A stretch of DNA of 32,761 bases from Methanotorris formicicus Mc-S-70 (GTDB lineage Archaea > AGJL01 > Methanococci > Methanococcales > Methanococcaceae): the NCBI RefSeq assembly GCF_000243455.1, contig NZ_AGJL01000017.1, positions 1 through 32,761 on the forward strand. Reading direction: 5' to 3'. Shown piece by piece: positions 16,802 through 27,324 of this stretch. Under the pieces are notes generated by a model. That model saw only the letters and a list, made by a program, of their open reading frames with translations, did no database searches and had not been told where the DNA came from. Numbering within the stretch: position 1 is the stretch's first letter; every line of letters begins with the position of its first letter. The position numbers and the translations under genes are program-made.

Positions 16802-18190
16802 CTATATTTTTACAAAATTGTAATCATACCTATAAATCCCACCAATCTTCTCAATCTTCTCCTTTATCAATCCGCAAAATACCAACTTATGCAGTTCAGA
16901 GAAAAACTCGCTCTCTGTCATCCCATGATCTTTTGCTATTGATAAAAATGCCCCCCTACCTTTAATTATCCCATGCTCTTCAATAATATCCAGCAAAATA
17001 CTTTCAATAGGGATATCTTTTATAAATTCTTTTAGGATATCCCTTTTATATGATTCCAACTTCTTCCTTATCTCCCCAACCTTATCTGGTGGAGCATAAA
17101 CCCCAACATCCCACAATCTAATTTCAGATGGCTTTAAACTCTTTGCAAGTGGGGAAACTTCATCCAACCTATATTTTTTATCATCTATGATGATTGTGAC
17201 ACTATGTTCTTCCATTTTTGGGTAGTCGGGAATATCCAAAAATACACTTGTCCCTAAATACTCTGATAACTCTTTTTCAAGATTTCTCACATTTTCTTCA
17301 TCCATTGAAATTAAAACCCACCTTTCCTTTGGAGTTAGGTCGGTATATTTGTATGTTATTATCTTTTTAAACAACTTCCTCCCATCAATCATTTTTATTA
17401 ATCTATTTTCTTCCCCTTCGCTATTTCTCAACGTATAAATTAAATCTATGTCATCCATATATGCCAAATCATTTATGCTAAACAACTTATCCTCCAAAGC
17501 ATACATCACAGATCTTTTTAACATAGTATCTGCGATCCTTGATGTTGGATGCATATAAACGGTTGGATACATCTGATGCCTTGCAATTAAGAGAGATTCA
17601 ACAGCATGAATCCCCTTCTCTAAGATTCCAATTCTCAATTTACCCATCTCTTCATAAGTTACAATACTTCTCATAATCCTTGGCAAGTCAATAAGTCCAT
17701 AGGCAACTCCCGTGTGATAACTATCTCTCAACAGATAATCCATCCTATCAGCGTCAACATCCCCACTTATTATTTTTCCCTCAAGTCCCTTCTTATTTAA
17801 AACATCGATAATTTCTTTGTTTGAATAATTTTCAAATTCCATCTTTTTAATCTTCGTCCTTGCCATCTGCTCATGGTTGTATCCACATATCTCCAATGTA
17901 TGGGAGAACGGAGGATGTCCTATATCATGAAGTAATGCAGATATTCTTGTTAATTCCACATCAGCATTTAACCTTTCCGCAATTTCACCAGCAATATACA
18001 TCGTACCAAGAGAGTGTTCGAACCTCGTATGGTTTGCACTTGGATATACTAAGCATGTTAATCCTGTTTGTTTTATATTCCTTAATCTTTGGAAGTCTAT
18101 AGTATCCACTAACTTAATTTCTTCATAACTCAATGGAATATCCTTATGAATTGGGTCTCTGATAACCTTTTTACTGTTACTAACAATCAT
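16802..18190 (-). CDS. HD-domain phosphohydrolase, dGTPase-like
   Basis: The 462-residue protein has a conserved N-terminal HD domain: KVIRDPIHKDIPLS, NHTRFEHSLGTMYIAGEIA with the first metal His, LLHDIGHPPFSHTLE with the HD pair, and DADRMDYLLRDSYHTGV with a later Asp. This layout matches archaeal/bacterial dNTPase-like HD proteins (COG1078). The substrate is not determined. The last ~60 residues (from EEHGIIKGRGAFLSIAK) look like a winged helix. No Shine-Dalgarno site precedes the ATG, whereas TTTAAATA lies about 23 nt upstream, so the mRNA is probably leaderless. The stop directly abuts that of cfbE. Confidence 0.86.
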   Translation of the reverse strand: MIVSNSKKVIRDPIHKDIPLSYEEIKLVDTIDFQRLRNIKQTGLTCLVYPSANHTRFEHSLGTMYIAGEIAERLNADVELTRISALLHDIGHPPFSHTLEICGYNHEQMARTKIKKMEFENYSNKEIIDVLNKKGLEGKIISGDVDADRMDYLLRDSYHTGVAYGLIDLPRIMRSIVTYEEMGKLRIGILEKGIHAVESLLIARHQMYPTVYMHPTSRIADTMLKRSVMYALEDKLFSINDLAYMDDIDLIYTLRNSEGEENRLIKMIDGRKLFKKIITYKYTDLTPKERWVLISMDEENVRNLEKELSEYLGTSVFLDIPDYPKMEEHSVTIIIDDKKYRLDEVSPLAKSLKPSEIRLWDVGVYAPPDKVGEIRKKLESYKRDILKEFIKDIPIESILLDIIEEHGIIKGRGAFLSIAKDHGMTESEFFSELHKLVFCGLIKEKIEKIGGIYRYDYNFVKI

Positions 18191-18213
18191 ACATGTAGAT
18201 GTATAACAATAGA

Positions 18214-18221
18214 TATTTAAA
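18214..18221 (-). promoter_or_regulatory. Probable TATA box for a leaderless HD-protein mRNA
   Basis: On the minus strand TTTAAATA is followed by 23 nt and then the ATG at 18190. This is the normal archaeal distance from TATA box to transcription start. Together with the missing ribosome site it predicts a transcript beginning at or within a few bases of the ATG. Confidence 0.45.
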
Positions 18222-18262
18222 TATTCCTGAAACTTATAAATTCAAATATATAAATTATTGGG

Positions 18263-18283
18263 AAATAAAAAAATAAAAAATTT
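18263..18283 (-). terminator. T-rich terminator after cdc48
   Basis: Six nt past the cdc48 stop the minus strand reads AAATTTTTTATTTTTTTATTT. Oligo-T tracts without a stem-loop are the usual intrinsic terminators of euryarchaea. Confidence 0.55.
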
Positions 18284-18288
18284 GGGGT

Positions 18289-20520
<2,232 letters not shown>

Positions 20521-20584
20521 TTATGTTGAGAATAATCATCAATGATGTTAATTTTTGATGACGTTATAATATACCGTTGAAGTT

Positions 20585-20598
20585 CTATATAAACCTTT
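20585..20598 (-). promoter_or_regulatory. Probable BRE/TATA box of cdc48
   Basis: On the minus strand CCAAAGGTTTATATAG combines a purine-rich BRE-like stretch with the TATA-type TTTATATA. Transcription would start near 20562, giving a leader of about 75 nt before the cdc48 ATG. That is long for this genome. Confidence 0.5.
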
Positions 20599-20602
20599 GG
20601 TT

Positions 20603-20623
20603 TTGTGTACAGTTGATACACAA
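20603..20623. promoter_or_regulatory. 21-bp inverted repeat upstream of the cdc48 TATA box, candidate regulator site
   Basis: TTGTGTA (20603-20609) and TACACAA (20617-20623) are perfect inverted arms around a 7-bp spacer, CAGTTGA. A second overlapping inverted repeat, GTTGAT-ACACA-ATCAAC, covers 20612-20628. The site lies just upstream of the presumed BRE/TATA, where archaeal activators often bind. The regulator is unknown. Confidence 0.45.
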
Positions 20624-20678
20624 TCAACAACATACATGGTAGCATCAAATGCAATATACTGACTTAACACCCTCCCAA

Positions 20679-21035
20679 TTATATGCTAACCATGTGGAAC
20701 CAATAATACCTTGAAAAGCCACAGTTTCTACATCTAACAATGAGTTTTGATTCAGTTACTAAAATATCCTGGATACCATTTTTTTTACAGTTATAACAAG
20801 TTGCTTCCTTTTCCAAGTACCAAATATCATACTTGGATTTTTTATTTTTTTCAAGTTCTAAGATATTTTCCTCTTCAACAGAGATTTTTCTTATTAGATA
20901 GTATCTTGTTGCCCCACAGTTAGAACATTTAACAAAGGCCTGGTTTGTATATATCTCTATAATTTGGTCTGCATACTTTTGGCAGTGGTAACATTTGGTC
21001 GGATAATTTAAAACCCATTTTTCAACGTTAGTCAT
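20679..21035 (-). CDS. Small protein with two tandem zinc ribbons
   Basis: I do not recognise a named family. The 118-residue protein contains two matching zinc ribbons: Cys15-x2-Cys18 with Cys37-x2-Cys40, and Cys80-x2-Cys83 with Cys102-x2-Cys105. Both have 18 residues between the pairs, and both end in CxxCGxxRYYxxR/H-like segments (CSNCGATRYY and CRNCGFSRYY). This indicates an internal duplication. It is probably a cytoplasmic nucleic-acid- or protein-binding factor. GGAGG at 21047-21043 is 12 nt before the ATG. It is followed after 190 nt by cdc48 on the same strand, with a separate promoter signal for cdc48. Confidence 0.8.
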   Translation of the reverse strand: MTNVEKWVLNYPTKCYHCQKYADQIIEIYTNQAFVKCSNCGATRYYLIRKISVEEENILELEKNKKSKYDIWYLEKEATCYNCKKNGIQDILVTESKLIVRCRNCGFSRYYWFHMVSI

Positions 21036-21139
21036 AATACCTCCTCCCTTAACATAAGTTTATGTCAATTTTAAGTATTTAAAAATTTCTAAAAGTCATA
21101 AATACAACCATATTCCAAAAATAACAACGATAACTAAAC

Positions 21140-21186
21140 TAAAAAAATAAAAAATAGAATTGTGGACTAGTTCGAAAAATAAAAAG
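21140..21186 (-). terminator. T-rich terminator region after aroE
   Basis: Downstream of the aroE stop, two minus-strand T-tracts occur (CTTTTTATTTTTC around 21174-21186 and TTTTTTATTTTTTTAG around 21140-21155). They separate aroE from the zinc-ribbon gene. Confidence 0.45.
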
Positions 21187-21197
21187 TAATGTGTAGA

Positions 21198-22046
21198 TTA
21201 TTTTAGATTTAAATGGTTTATTATTGCATCTTTCATAACTTCAATGCTTGGTTTTTCATTTGTCCATATCTCAAATGCAATAGCCCCTTGGTAAATCAAC
21301 ATACCCAATCCATTTATTGTTTTTGCTCCAACTTTCTTTGCCTCTTTTAAAAGAACAGTTTCTAATGGATTGTAAATCAAATCCATAACAACCATATCAT
21401 TATGCATTTCCTCCGCCTTCACAATCGGCTCAACATCAACATTTGGATACATACCTATTGGCGTAGCATTTATTATTATATCTATTTCATCCAAACTTGC
21501 ATCCAGTCCTGAATATTTAACCTCTTCCTCAGTTTTATTCAATTTTTCCCTTACTTCCTCTGCAAGACTTTTTGCCTTTTCTATAGTTCTATTTGCAATT
21601 ATTATGTTGTTGTTCTTTGCAAGTTCAAATGCAACTGCTCTTGCCGCCCCTCCTGCACCATAGATAATGATACTCTTATCCACTACTTTCCCAATCTCTT
21701 CCTCTAATGCCATTCTTGCTCCTAAACCATCAGTGTTATAGCCAATTGCTTTGTTATTCTCTATTTTTATAGTATTTACTGCTCCAATTAGCTTAGCATT
21801 TTCATCTATCTCATCCAAATACTCCATAATCTCAATTTTGTGGGGAATGGTGACGTTGAATCCAACAATACCCATCGCTTTTGCTCCATCAATAACATAC
21901 CTTAAATTTTCTGGCAACACATCAAAAGCCAAATAAACATAGTTTAGATTTTTATCCCTAAATGCTGCATTATGCATTATTGGTGAAAAGGAATGCTCTA
22001 CAGGATGCCCTAACAATCCAATAAGTTTTGTCTTTGCATTTATCAT
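21198..22046 (-). CDS. aroE: Shikimate dehydrogenase
   Basis: Reduces 3-dehydroshikimate to shikimate with NADPH in aromatic amino-acid synthesis. The 282 residues start MINAKTKLIGLLGHPVEHSF. The substrate-binding SFSPIMHNAAF serines and the catalytic lysine in FNVTIPHKIEIM are present, as are AVNTI and GYNTDGLGA. The nucleotide site is IIYGAGGAARAVAFEL with an Arg in ANRTIEKA, suggesting NADP preference. INATPIGMYPNVD and the C-terminal GLGMLIYQGAIAFEIW are standard. An ATG four codons upstream is in frame, but GGGGAT lies at the right distance from the ATG at 22046. The resulting 282 residues match the remembered M. jannaschii length. trpC nearby belongs to a later branch of the same pathway. 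Confidence 0.96.
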   Translation of the reverse strand: MINAKTKLIGLLGHPVEHSFSPIMHNAAFRDKNLNYVYLAFDVLPENLRYVIDGAKAMGIVGFNVTIPHKIEIMEYLDEIDENAKLIGAVNTIKIENNKAIGYNTDGLGARMALEEEIGKVVDKSIIIYGAGGAARAVAFELAKNNNIIIANRTIEKAKSLAEEVREKLNKTEEEVKYSGLDASLDEIDIIINATPIGMYPNVDVEPIVKAEEMHNDMVVMDLIYNPLETVLLKEAKKVGAKTINGLGMLIYQGAIAFEIWTNEKPSIEVMKDAIINHLNLK

Positions 22047-22177
22047 GAATATCCCCATTTTGCATTTTTAATCTTGATTTGGTAATTATTTGGAATTAAA
22101 TAATTCCTTTAATCCATTCCAAATTAAAACTTATTTTCCATTAAATTTTTTAATTTAAATTTAATGATTTACTTTGT

Positions 22178-22200
22178 AAAAATAAATAATAGAAAAAAAA
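22178..22200 (-). terminator. T-rich terminator after fbp
   Basis: Five nt past the fbp stop, the minus strand reads TTTTTTTTCTATTATTTATTTTT. This is a strong oligo-T signal without a stem-loop. Confidence 0.5.
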
Positions 22201-22205
22201 GGAAA

Positions 22206-23357
22206 TTATTCTACGTCTCCCCTTTCTCTACATTTTTCTAATTTTTTAGGTTCATCCTCAATGTCCTCAAATCTATCCTTTAATTTTTCTAAGACCTTTG
22301 GGACTGTTGTGTATTCCATCATTCCTGATGGTAATCTGTGTGGTTGGAATGGTCCCATTCTTCTTATAATGTCTGCCATCACTAATGCCTTTTCTCTTGC
22401 TTTATCGAAACTCTTGTCTGCAAATAAGTCATTTGGACCAACTAACATACCATCTGCCAATTGGAACCCTAATGCCATAATTCTTGCAGGTCCATCGAAT
22501 CTTGAAGGTGTTGCATCATCCTCACCAACAGGCATTAATGGCCCCCAATGGCTACCTCTCATCCATCCTGCAACAAAGTGTGGATCAGCAAATGGCTCTA
22601 ATACCTCCCCAACTGCTGGGAATCCACTTTGTGCCCTTACAATTGCAACTGGGTCGTCTTTACCAACATACTCCCCTGCAATGTAATTCAATTTCTCAGT
22701 ACTAACAACTGCCGCAATTTCATTATCCTTTCTTCTATAAACTCTCTTAATTGCATATTTTTCAACATCCCCAATCAATGCCAACAATGAGTAGGTTTCT
22801 TCTGGAGTGTTTAAGATAACTTTTTTGCTGTCCATAATGTCGTGGACTTCAAATGCAAATCCACCTGTCATTGAAGGATCGAATACCAAACCTGCTGTGT
22901 TAAATGGATCAGCAAACATCTTGTATAATGGGAAGTTAAATGCTGCAGGGTCTGTTTTGTCACAGCAGAATACAACTATTGGTTCACTTGGTCTTTCAAC
23001 AAACTCCATTTCTGCACATCCTGGACCTAAACCCCTAACATTTCCAGAGAAACTTTCTGCAAGTAAATCTTGTCCAGCACCATATAATTTAAGTTCTTTT
23101 GCAACCTTAGTTGCTTCTTCAAATGCATTCCATGCCAATTTGTGAATTTCCTCATTATCTACTCCCATTCTGTGTGTCATAATTAAATCCACATCATCCC
23201 CACATCTTGTAACATAATAATCAATAATCAATTCATCAACAACTGCCTCTAAAACTCCTTCACATGCCTCTAATAAATCCTCTGGTGCTAATGTGTGTCC
23301 GCATAATCCACCAATATCTGCCTTAATTACGCTAACAGTTATTTTGTTGTTGTCCAT
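22206..23357 (-). CDS. fbp: Bifunctional fructose-1,6-bisphosphate aldolase/phosphatase
   Basis: Single-chain archaeal gluconeogenic enzyme (class V FBPase) that joins DHAP and GAP and then dephosphorylates FBP to F6P, using Mg2+. The 383-residue protein begins with VSVIKADIGGLCGHTLAPED, whose Asp and His bind metal. GGDDVDLIMTH-like CGDDVDLIMTHRMG follows, then LGPGCAEMEF and CCDKTDPAAFNFPLY. The EYVGKDDP segment fits the catalytic Tyr and Schiff-base Lys spaced three residues apart. GWMRGSHWGPLMPV is conserved. A GTG three codons upstream is in frame, but GGGGTGA precedes the ATG at 23357. It is divergent from trpC, with TATA-like sequences back to back. Confidence 0.96.
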   Translation of the reverse strand: MDNNKITVSVIKADIGGLCGHTLAPEDLLEACEGVLEAVVDELIIDYYVTRCGDDVDLIMTHRMGVDNEEIHKLAWNAFEEATKVAKELKLYGAGQDLLAESFSGNVRGLGPGCAEMEFVERPSEPIVVFCCDKTDPAAFNFPLYKMFADPFNTAGLVFDPSMTGGFAFEVHDIMDSKKVILNTPEETYSLLALIGDVEKYAIKRVYRRKDNEIAAVVSTEKLNYIAGEYVGKDDPVAIVRAQSGFPAVGEVLEPFADPHFVAGWMRGSHWGPLMPVGEDDATPSRFDGPARIMALGFQLADGMLVGPNDLFADKSFDKAREKALVMADIIRRMGPFQPHRLPSGMMEYTTVPKVLEKLKDRFEDIEDEPKKLEKCRERGDVE

Positions 23358-23419
23358 AGTTTTCACCCCTTTATGTATAACTTAATTTTATTTTCTTAAA
23401 TTTTATTAATTTCTATGTT

Positions 23420-23470
23420 TTATATTATATATCATGGGCATTTAAATAATCTATGCATCATATATAAAAA
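23420..23470. promoter_or_regulatory. Divergent promoter pair for fbp (minus) and trpC (plus)
   Basis: The fbp-side box reads GATATATAATATAAAA on the minus strand near 23420-23435. The trpC-side box is CATATATAAAA near 23459-23469. The two lie about 30 bp apart and face outward. Each would give a leader of roughly 45-55 nt before its ribosome site. Confidence 0.45.
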
Positions 23471-23541
23471 TTTGTTGTTTAGTTTTGAGGTTATCATTAA
23501 ATAGAGAATTAACAACTTCTGAAGTCATTGGAGGTAGTTTC

Positions 23542-24348
23542 ATGAGTGTTTTAGATAAAATTGTAAAGGATACAAGAAAAAGAATAGAATCGGAAAGAAG
23601 AAGGAATATATTAAAGGAGTTAGATAATTTTATTAAATATTATGAACTTGATGAATATATTGAAGAATACGGCAAATTAAAATTATCAAAACGTATAAAA
23701 AAAGTAAAAGAAACAAGAAATCCAATAATCACAGAAATTAAACCTTCATCACCATCAAAAGGAAATATTAGAAAAATTAAAGAGGGGGATATTGAAAATA
23801 TAGCAAGAGATATGGTTGAAGGTGGTTGTTGTGGAATCTCCATCTTAACTGAGCCAAAATACTTTAATGGAAGTTATAAAAATTTGATTATAGCAAGGAA
23901 ATTTGAAGTTCCAATCCTCTTTAAGGACTTTGTTGTTGATTTTTATCAGATTGATATAGCAAAAACCATTGGGGCAAATATAGTTTTATTGATGGTTTCT
24001 GTTTTAGGGGAGGATATTGGAGAGTTTTTAGATTACGCCCATGAGAATGATTTGGAGTGTTTGGTTGAAACACACGATGAAGATGAAATTGATATTGCAT
24101 TAGATAACAATGCAAAGATTGTTGGTATAAACAATAGGGATTTGAAAACACTAAACATTGATCTAAAAACCACAGAAAGATTGTCTCCACTAATACCAAA
24201 CAATATAATAAAAATAAGCGAAAGTGGAGTTTATACAAGGGATGACTTAATGTATGTCTTAAAATACACAAACTGTGCTTTAATAGGCTCATCAATAATG
24301 GAAAGTGGATGTATAAAAGATAAAGTTGAAGAATTAACAAAAAAATAA
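23542..24348 (+). CDS. trpC: Indole-3-glycerol phosphate synthase
   Basis: Closes the indole ring from CdRP in tryptophan synthesis. The 268-residue (beta/alpha)8 barrel shows an N-terminal helical extension, and ITEIKPSSPSKGNIRKI with the Lys and Ser residues of the phosphate and substrate site. ISILTEPKYFNGSY, PILFKDFVVDFYQI with the catalytic Lys, LVETHDEDEI, VGINNRDLKTL, ISESGVYTRDD and ALIGSSIM follow. The frame extends upstream to 23485, but GGAGG at 23530-23534 is 12 nt before this ATG. It is followed 12 nt later by mtnA and then a UbiD-like gene. No other trp gene is present, so tryptophan genes appear dispersed. Confidence 0.94.
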   Translation: MSVLDKIVKDTRKRIESERRRNILKELDNFIKYYELDEYIEEYGKLKLSKRIKKVKETRNPIITEIKPSSPSKGNIRKIKEGDIENIARDMVEGGCCGISILTEPKYFNGSYKNLIIARKFEVPILFKDFVVDFYQIDIAKTIGANIVLLMVSVLGEDIGEFLDYAHENDLECLVETHDEDEIDIALDNNAKIVGINNRDLKTLNIDLKTTERLSPLIPNNIIKISESGVYTRDDLMYVLKYTNCALIGSSIMESGCIKDKVEELTKK

Positions 24349-24360
24349 TATGGTGAAAAA

Positions 24361-25323
24361 ATGAAGGATTTAAGACCAATAATTTGGGACGATGAAAATA
24401 ACCAGTTAATCTTAATAGATCAAAGAAAACTCCCACATAAGTTGGAATACTTTACATGCAAAACTTATGAGGATGTTGCTTATACAATAAAAGACATGGT
24501 TGTTAGGGGTGCTCCAGCTATAGGGGTCTCTGCTGCCTATGGGATGGCTCTTGCTGAGATTCATGGGGCGGATATTGAGAAAGCATATAAAACCTTAAAA
24601 AACACAAGACCTACTGCTGTAAATTTATTTTGGGCACTAAATAGAATTATGGATGCATATGATAAAGGAAAATCAATCCTTGAAGAGGCGAAGAAAATAC
24701 ATGAGGAAGATATAGAAACATGCAGAAAAATTGGGGAGATTGGGGAAAAACTTATTGATGATGGAGATACAATTTTAACCCACTGCAATGCAGGAGCGTT
24801 AGCATGCTCTGCCTATGGAACTGCTTTGAGTGTTATAAGATTTGCATTTTACAACAACAAAAAAATCCAAGTTATAGCGGATGAAACAAGACCAAGATTG
24901 CAAGGGGCTAAACTCACTGCATTTGAGTTAAGTTATGAGGGCATTCCAGTTAAAGTTATTCCTGACAACATGGCTGGCTATTTAATGAGCAAGGGGATGA
25001 TAGATAAGATTATTGTTGGGGCAGATAGGATTTTGAGTGATTACCATGTATTCAACAAAATAGGAACATACTCCCTTGCGGTTCTTGCTAAACATCACAA
25101 CGTCCCATTCTATGTTGCAGCACCATATTCAACATTTGATTTTGAAAGTGGGGTTGAAGATGTTGTTGTTGAGGAGAGGGGGGAGGAAGAGGTCACATAT
25201 ATCGATGGAGTAAGGATTATTCCTGAGGGTGTTGGAGTTTACAACTATGCATTTGATTGCACCCCTCCTGAGTTGGTAACTGCCATTATAACTGAAAAAG
25301 ACATTATCTATCCAAATGAATAG
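24361..25323 (+). CDS. mtnA: Methylthioribose-1-phosphate / 5-deoxyribose-1-phosphate isomerase (MtnA family)
   Basis: Aldose-ketose isomerase of the eIF2B-alpha-like superfamily. The 320 residues include MVVRGAPAIGVSAAYGMAL, the phosphate-binding loop, and LTHCNAGALACSAYGTAL with the catalytic Cys. ADETRPRLQGAKLTAFEL and IIVGADRILSDYHVFNKIG with the catalytic Asp follow, then YVAAPYSTFD. In methanogens this enzyme is linked to recycling of methylthioadenosine or 5'-deoxyadenosine, the SAM by-products; the real substrate is inferred from the family. GGTGA at 24352-24356 fits. The TAG stop at 25321-25323 overlaps the ribosome site of the next gene, so coupling is likely. Confidence 0.9.
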   Translation: MKDLRPIIWDDENNQLILIDQRKLPHKLEYFTCKTYEDVAYTIKDMVVRGAPAIGVSAAYGMALAEIHGADIEKAYKTLKNTRPTAVNLFWALNRIMDAYDKGKSILEEAKKIHEEDIETCRKIGEIGEKLIDDGDTILTHCNAGALACSAYGTALSVIRFAFYNNKKIQVIADETRPRLQGAKLTAFELSYEGIPVKVIPDNMAGYLMSKGMIDKIIVGADRILSDYHVFNKIGTYSLAVLAKHHNVPFYVAAPYSTFDFESGVEDVVVEERGEEEVTYIDGVRIIPEGVGVYNYAFDCTPPELVTAIITEKDIIYPNE

Positions 25324-25331
25324 GTGAAAAA

Positions 25332-26600
25332 ATGCTTAGGGAGTTAATAAATGAAATAAACCCAATTGTTGTTGAAAAAGCATCAAAGAGGTTTGGAGTT
25401 TCAAGGATATTGAAGAAATATGATGGACAGCCAGTTTATATAAAAGATGTTGATGGATATGAGGTTATAGGGAATCTCTGCAATAGGGAAGTATTGGCTA
25501 AATCTTTAGGGATAAAGAAAGAGGATTTAATGATGCACATTTTGAAGGCAATGGACAATGAGAAGGGAGGGAAATTGGTTGTTGATAATTCATTAAAAAA
25601 CAAGTATGTTGAGGACGATTTGGAAAAATTAAAGGAATATCCAATCCCAACATACTATGAGAAAGATGGGGGGGCGTATATAACCTCTGGTGTTGTTATT
25701 GTTAAGGATGAGGATTTTGGCTATAATGCCTCAATCCATAGGATTTTAGTAAAAGAAGGGCATTTAGTTATTAGAATGGTAGAGCAGAGGCATCTCCACT
25801 ACCTATACACAAAAAATATAGAAGAGAAGGATGAGATGGATGTAGCAATTGTTATAGGTGTGCATCCATCTGTCCTTTTAGCAAGTAGTACTTCCGCAGA
25901 TATAACATTCAATGAGTTGAGGTTTGCATCTGCGTTGATGGGAGAACCTTTAAAGGTTATGGAATGTGATAACGGCCTATTAGTCCCAGAAGGAGAGTTC
26001 ATCATTGAGGGGAAAATAACAAAAGAAATGGAGGATGAGGGACCTTTTGTAGATATAACTGGAACTTATGATATTGTTAGAAAGCAGCCAGTGATAAAAA
26101 TAACCTCATTAAAAAGAAAAGAAAAACCTATCTTCCATGCTCTATTGCCGGGAGGGAGAGAGCATAAGTTGTTAATGGGGATGCCACAAGAGCCAAGGAT
26201 TTTTAAGGGTGTGAGGAATGTTGTTCCAACTGTAAAGAATGTTGCTCTAACAGAAGGAGGCTGCTGCTGGCTTCATGCAGTTGTGCAAATTGAGAAAAAA
26301 ACAGAAGGAGATGGGAAAAATGCAATTTTGGCAGCATTATCCTCCCACCCAAGTTTAAAGCATGTTGTTGTTGTGGATGAGGATATAGATATTTATGATA
26401 TTAATGATGTTGAATTTGCAATTGCTACAAGGGTTCAGGGAGATGAGGATATAATTATCATTAGAGGGGCAAAAGGTTCATCATTAGACCCATCATCAAA
26501 CTTAGAATATAGAACAACAACAAAAGTTGGCATAGATGCAACAATAAGTTTCAAAAAAGATAAAAATCACTTCATCAGAGCAAAAATTCCGGATGAATAA
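25332..26600 (+). CDS. UbiD-family decarboxylase, probable anhydromevalonate phosphate decarboxylase
   Basis: Prenylated-FMN-dependent (de)carboxylase family. The 422 residues include NLCNREVLAKSLG, TYYEKDGGAYITSGV and HRILVKEGHLVIRMVEQRHL in the cofactor domain. VIGVHPSVLLASSTS and EDEGPFVDITGTYDIVRKQP follow, then FHALLPGGREHKLLMG and VVVVDEDIDIYDINDVEFA, with invariant-type Arg/Glu residues. Archaea of this kind lack ubiquinone. The closest known role is therefore decarboxylation of trans-anhydromevalonate 5-phosphate in the modified mevalonate pathway for isoprenoid lipids. This is an inference from family and length. GGTGA at 25323-25327 overlaps the mtnA stop. Its own stop is two nt from the convergent engB stop. 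Confidence 0.85.
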   Translation: MLRELINEINPIVVEKASKRFGVSRILKKYDGQPVYIKDVDGYEVIGNLCNREVLAKSLGIKKEDLMMHILKAMDNEKGGKLVVDNSLKNKYVEDDLEKLKEYPIPTYYEKDGGAYITSGVVIVKDEDFGYNASIHRILVKEGHLVIRMVEQRHLHYLYTKNIEEKDEMDVAIVIGVHPSVLLASSTSADITFNELRFASALMGEPLKVMECDNGLLVPEGEFIIEGKITKEMEDEGPFVDITGTYDIVRKQPVIKITSLKRKEKPIFHALLPGGREHKLLMGMPQEPRIFKGVRNVVPTVKNVALTEGGCCWLHAVVQIEKKTEGDGKNAILAALSSHPSLKHVVVVDEDIDIYDINDVEFAIATRVQGDEDIIIIRGAKGSSLDPSSNLEYRTTTKVGIDATISFKKDKNHFIRAKIPDE

Positions 26601-26602
26601 AT

Positions 26603-27253
26603 TTATACAATTTTTTGGGATTTGAATCCATTAACTCTCTCCATAATCTTATATTTTATTTCATCCAATCCTTCTTTTTCCTTTAAAATAGCAGGAACTA
26701 CAAATTCCCACTGATTCCATGGTGGTTTATAGCCCAAGGTTCCAAGGATTTTGTTTAAATGTTCATCCCACTGAGGTTTCTTTATTTTGTCCATCTTGTT
26801 TACAACCAATATTGGATTTAACTCCAACTCATTTAAAAAATCAAACATCTCTATATCTATTGGTATTTCCCCCCTCTTGTCCCATCTTTCAACGATCTCT
26901 ATAAATGACCCTGCGTCTATTATTTGGATGGCAGTTGCAATCTCATCTCTTTTTCCTTCTATGTAGTGGACTATTTCATCCTTAATCTTTTCCTGCACTT
27001 TTTTATCAACCCCATGCATAAATCCAAAACCCGGCATGTCCACTAAGATGTAACTTCCCATATCGTATTCATTTATCTTCAAAGTTACTCCCGGCCTTTT
27101 TCCCATCCTCACATTTTTTCCCGTCATGTGTCTAACGAAGGTGGATTTTCCAACATTTGACCTTCCTGCAACAACAACCTTTGGTTTTTCTATTTTTTTC
27201 TTTTTAATGTTGGTGCTTTTAATTTTTTTATACCTCTCAAAAAAATCCGCCAT
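26603..27253 (-). CDS. engB: EngB/YihA-family GTP-binding protein
   Basis: TRAFAC-class GTPase of 216 residues. EngB assists large-subunit ribosome assembly in bacteria; the archaeal role is inferred. G1 is [18 protein letters not shown]3 is [12 protein letters not shown] and G4 is [22 protein letters not shown]-like [11 protein letters not shown] supplies the G2 threonine. A basic N-terminal stretch ([16 protein letters not shown]) suits RNA contact. An upstream ATG at 27316 is in frame but lacks a site. GGTGA with four-nt spacing fixes 27253. The DUF211 gene ends 71 nt upstream on the same strand, so the two probably share a transcript. Confidence 0.9.
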   Translation of the reverse strand: MADFFERYKKIKSTNIKKKKIEKPKVVVAGRSNVGKSTFVRHMTGKNVRMGKRPGVTLKINEYDMGSYILVDMPGFGFMHGVDKKVQEKIKDEIVHYIEGKRDEIATAIQIIDAGSFIEIVERWDKRGEIPIDIEMFDFLNELELNPILVVNKMDKIKKPQWDEHLNKILGTLGYKPPWNQWEFVVPAILKEKEGLDEIKYKIMERVNGFKSQKIV

Positions 27254-27324
27254 AGTATCACCTTTAAATTGAAAATTAATGTAAAAAAAGATATATCCTT
27301 CAAAATAAAAATGCAAAAAATTAT

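Noticed and set aside
22261-23145. Plus-strand frames of up to 141 codons opposite fbp
   Set aside because: They are antisense shadows of a conserved enzyme. No ribosome site or recognisable protein was seen.
23485-23541. In-frame upstream extension of trpC, possible leader peptide
   Set aside because: No Trp codons or attenuator hairpins are present, and the strong GGAGG site just before 23542 indicates the true start.
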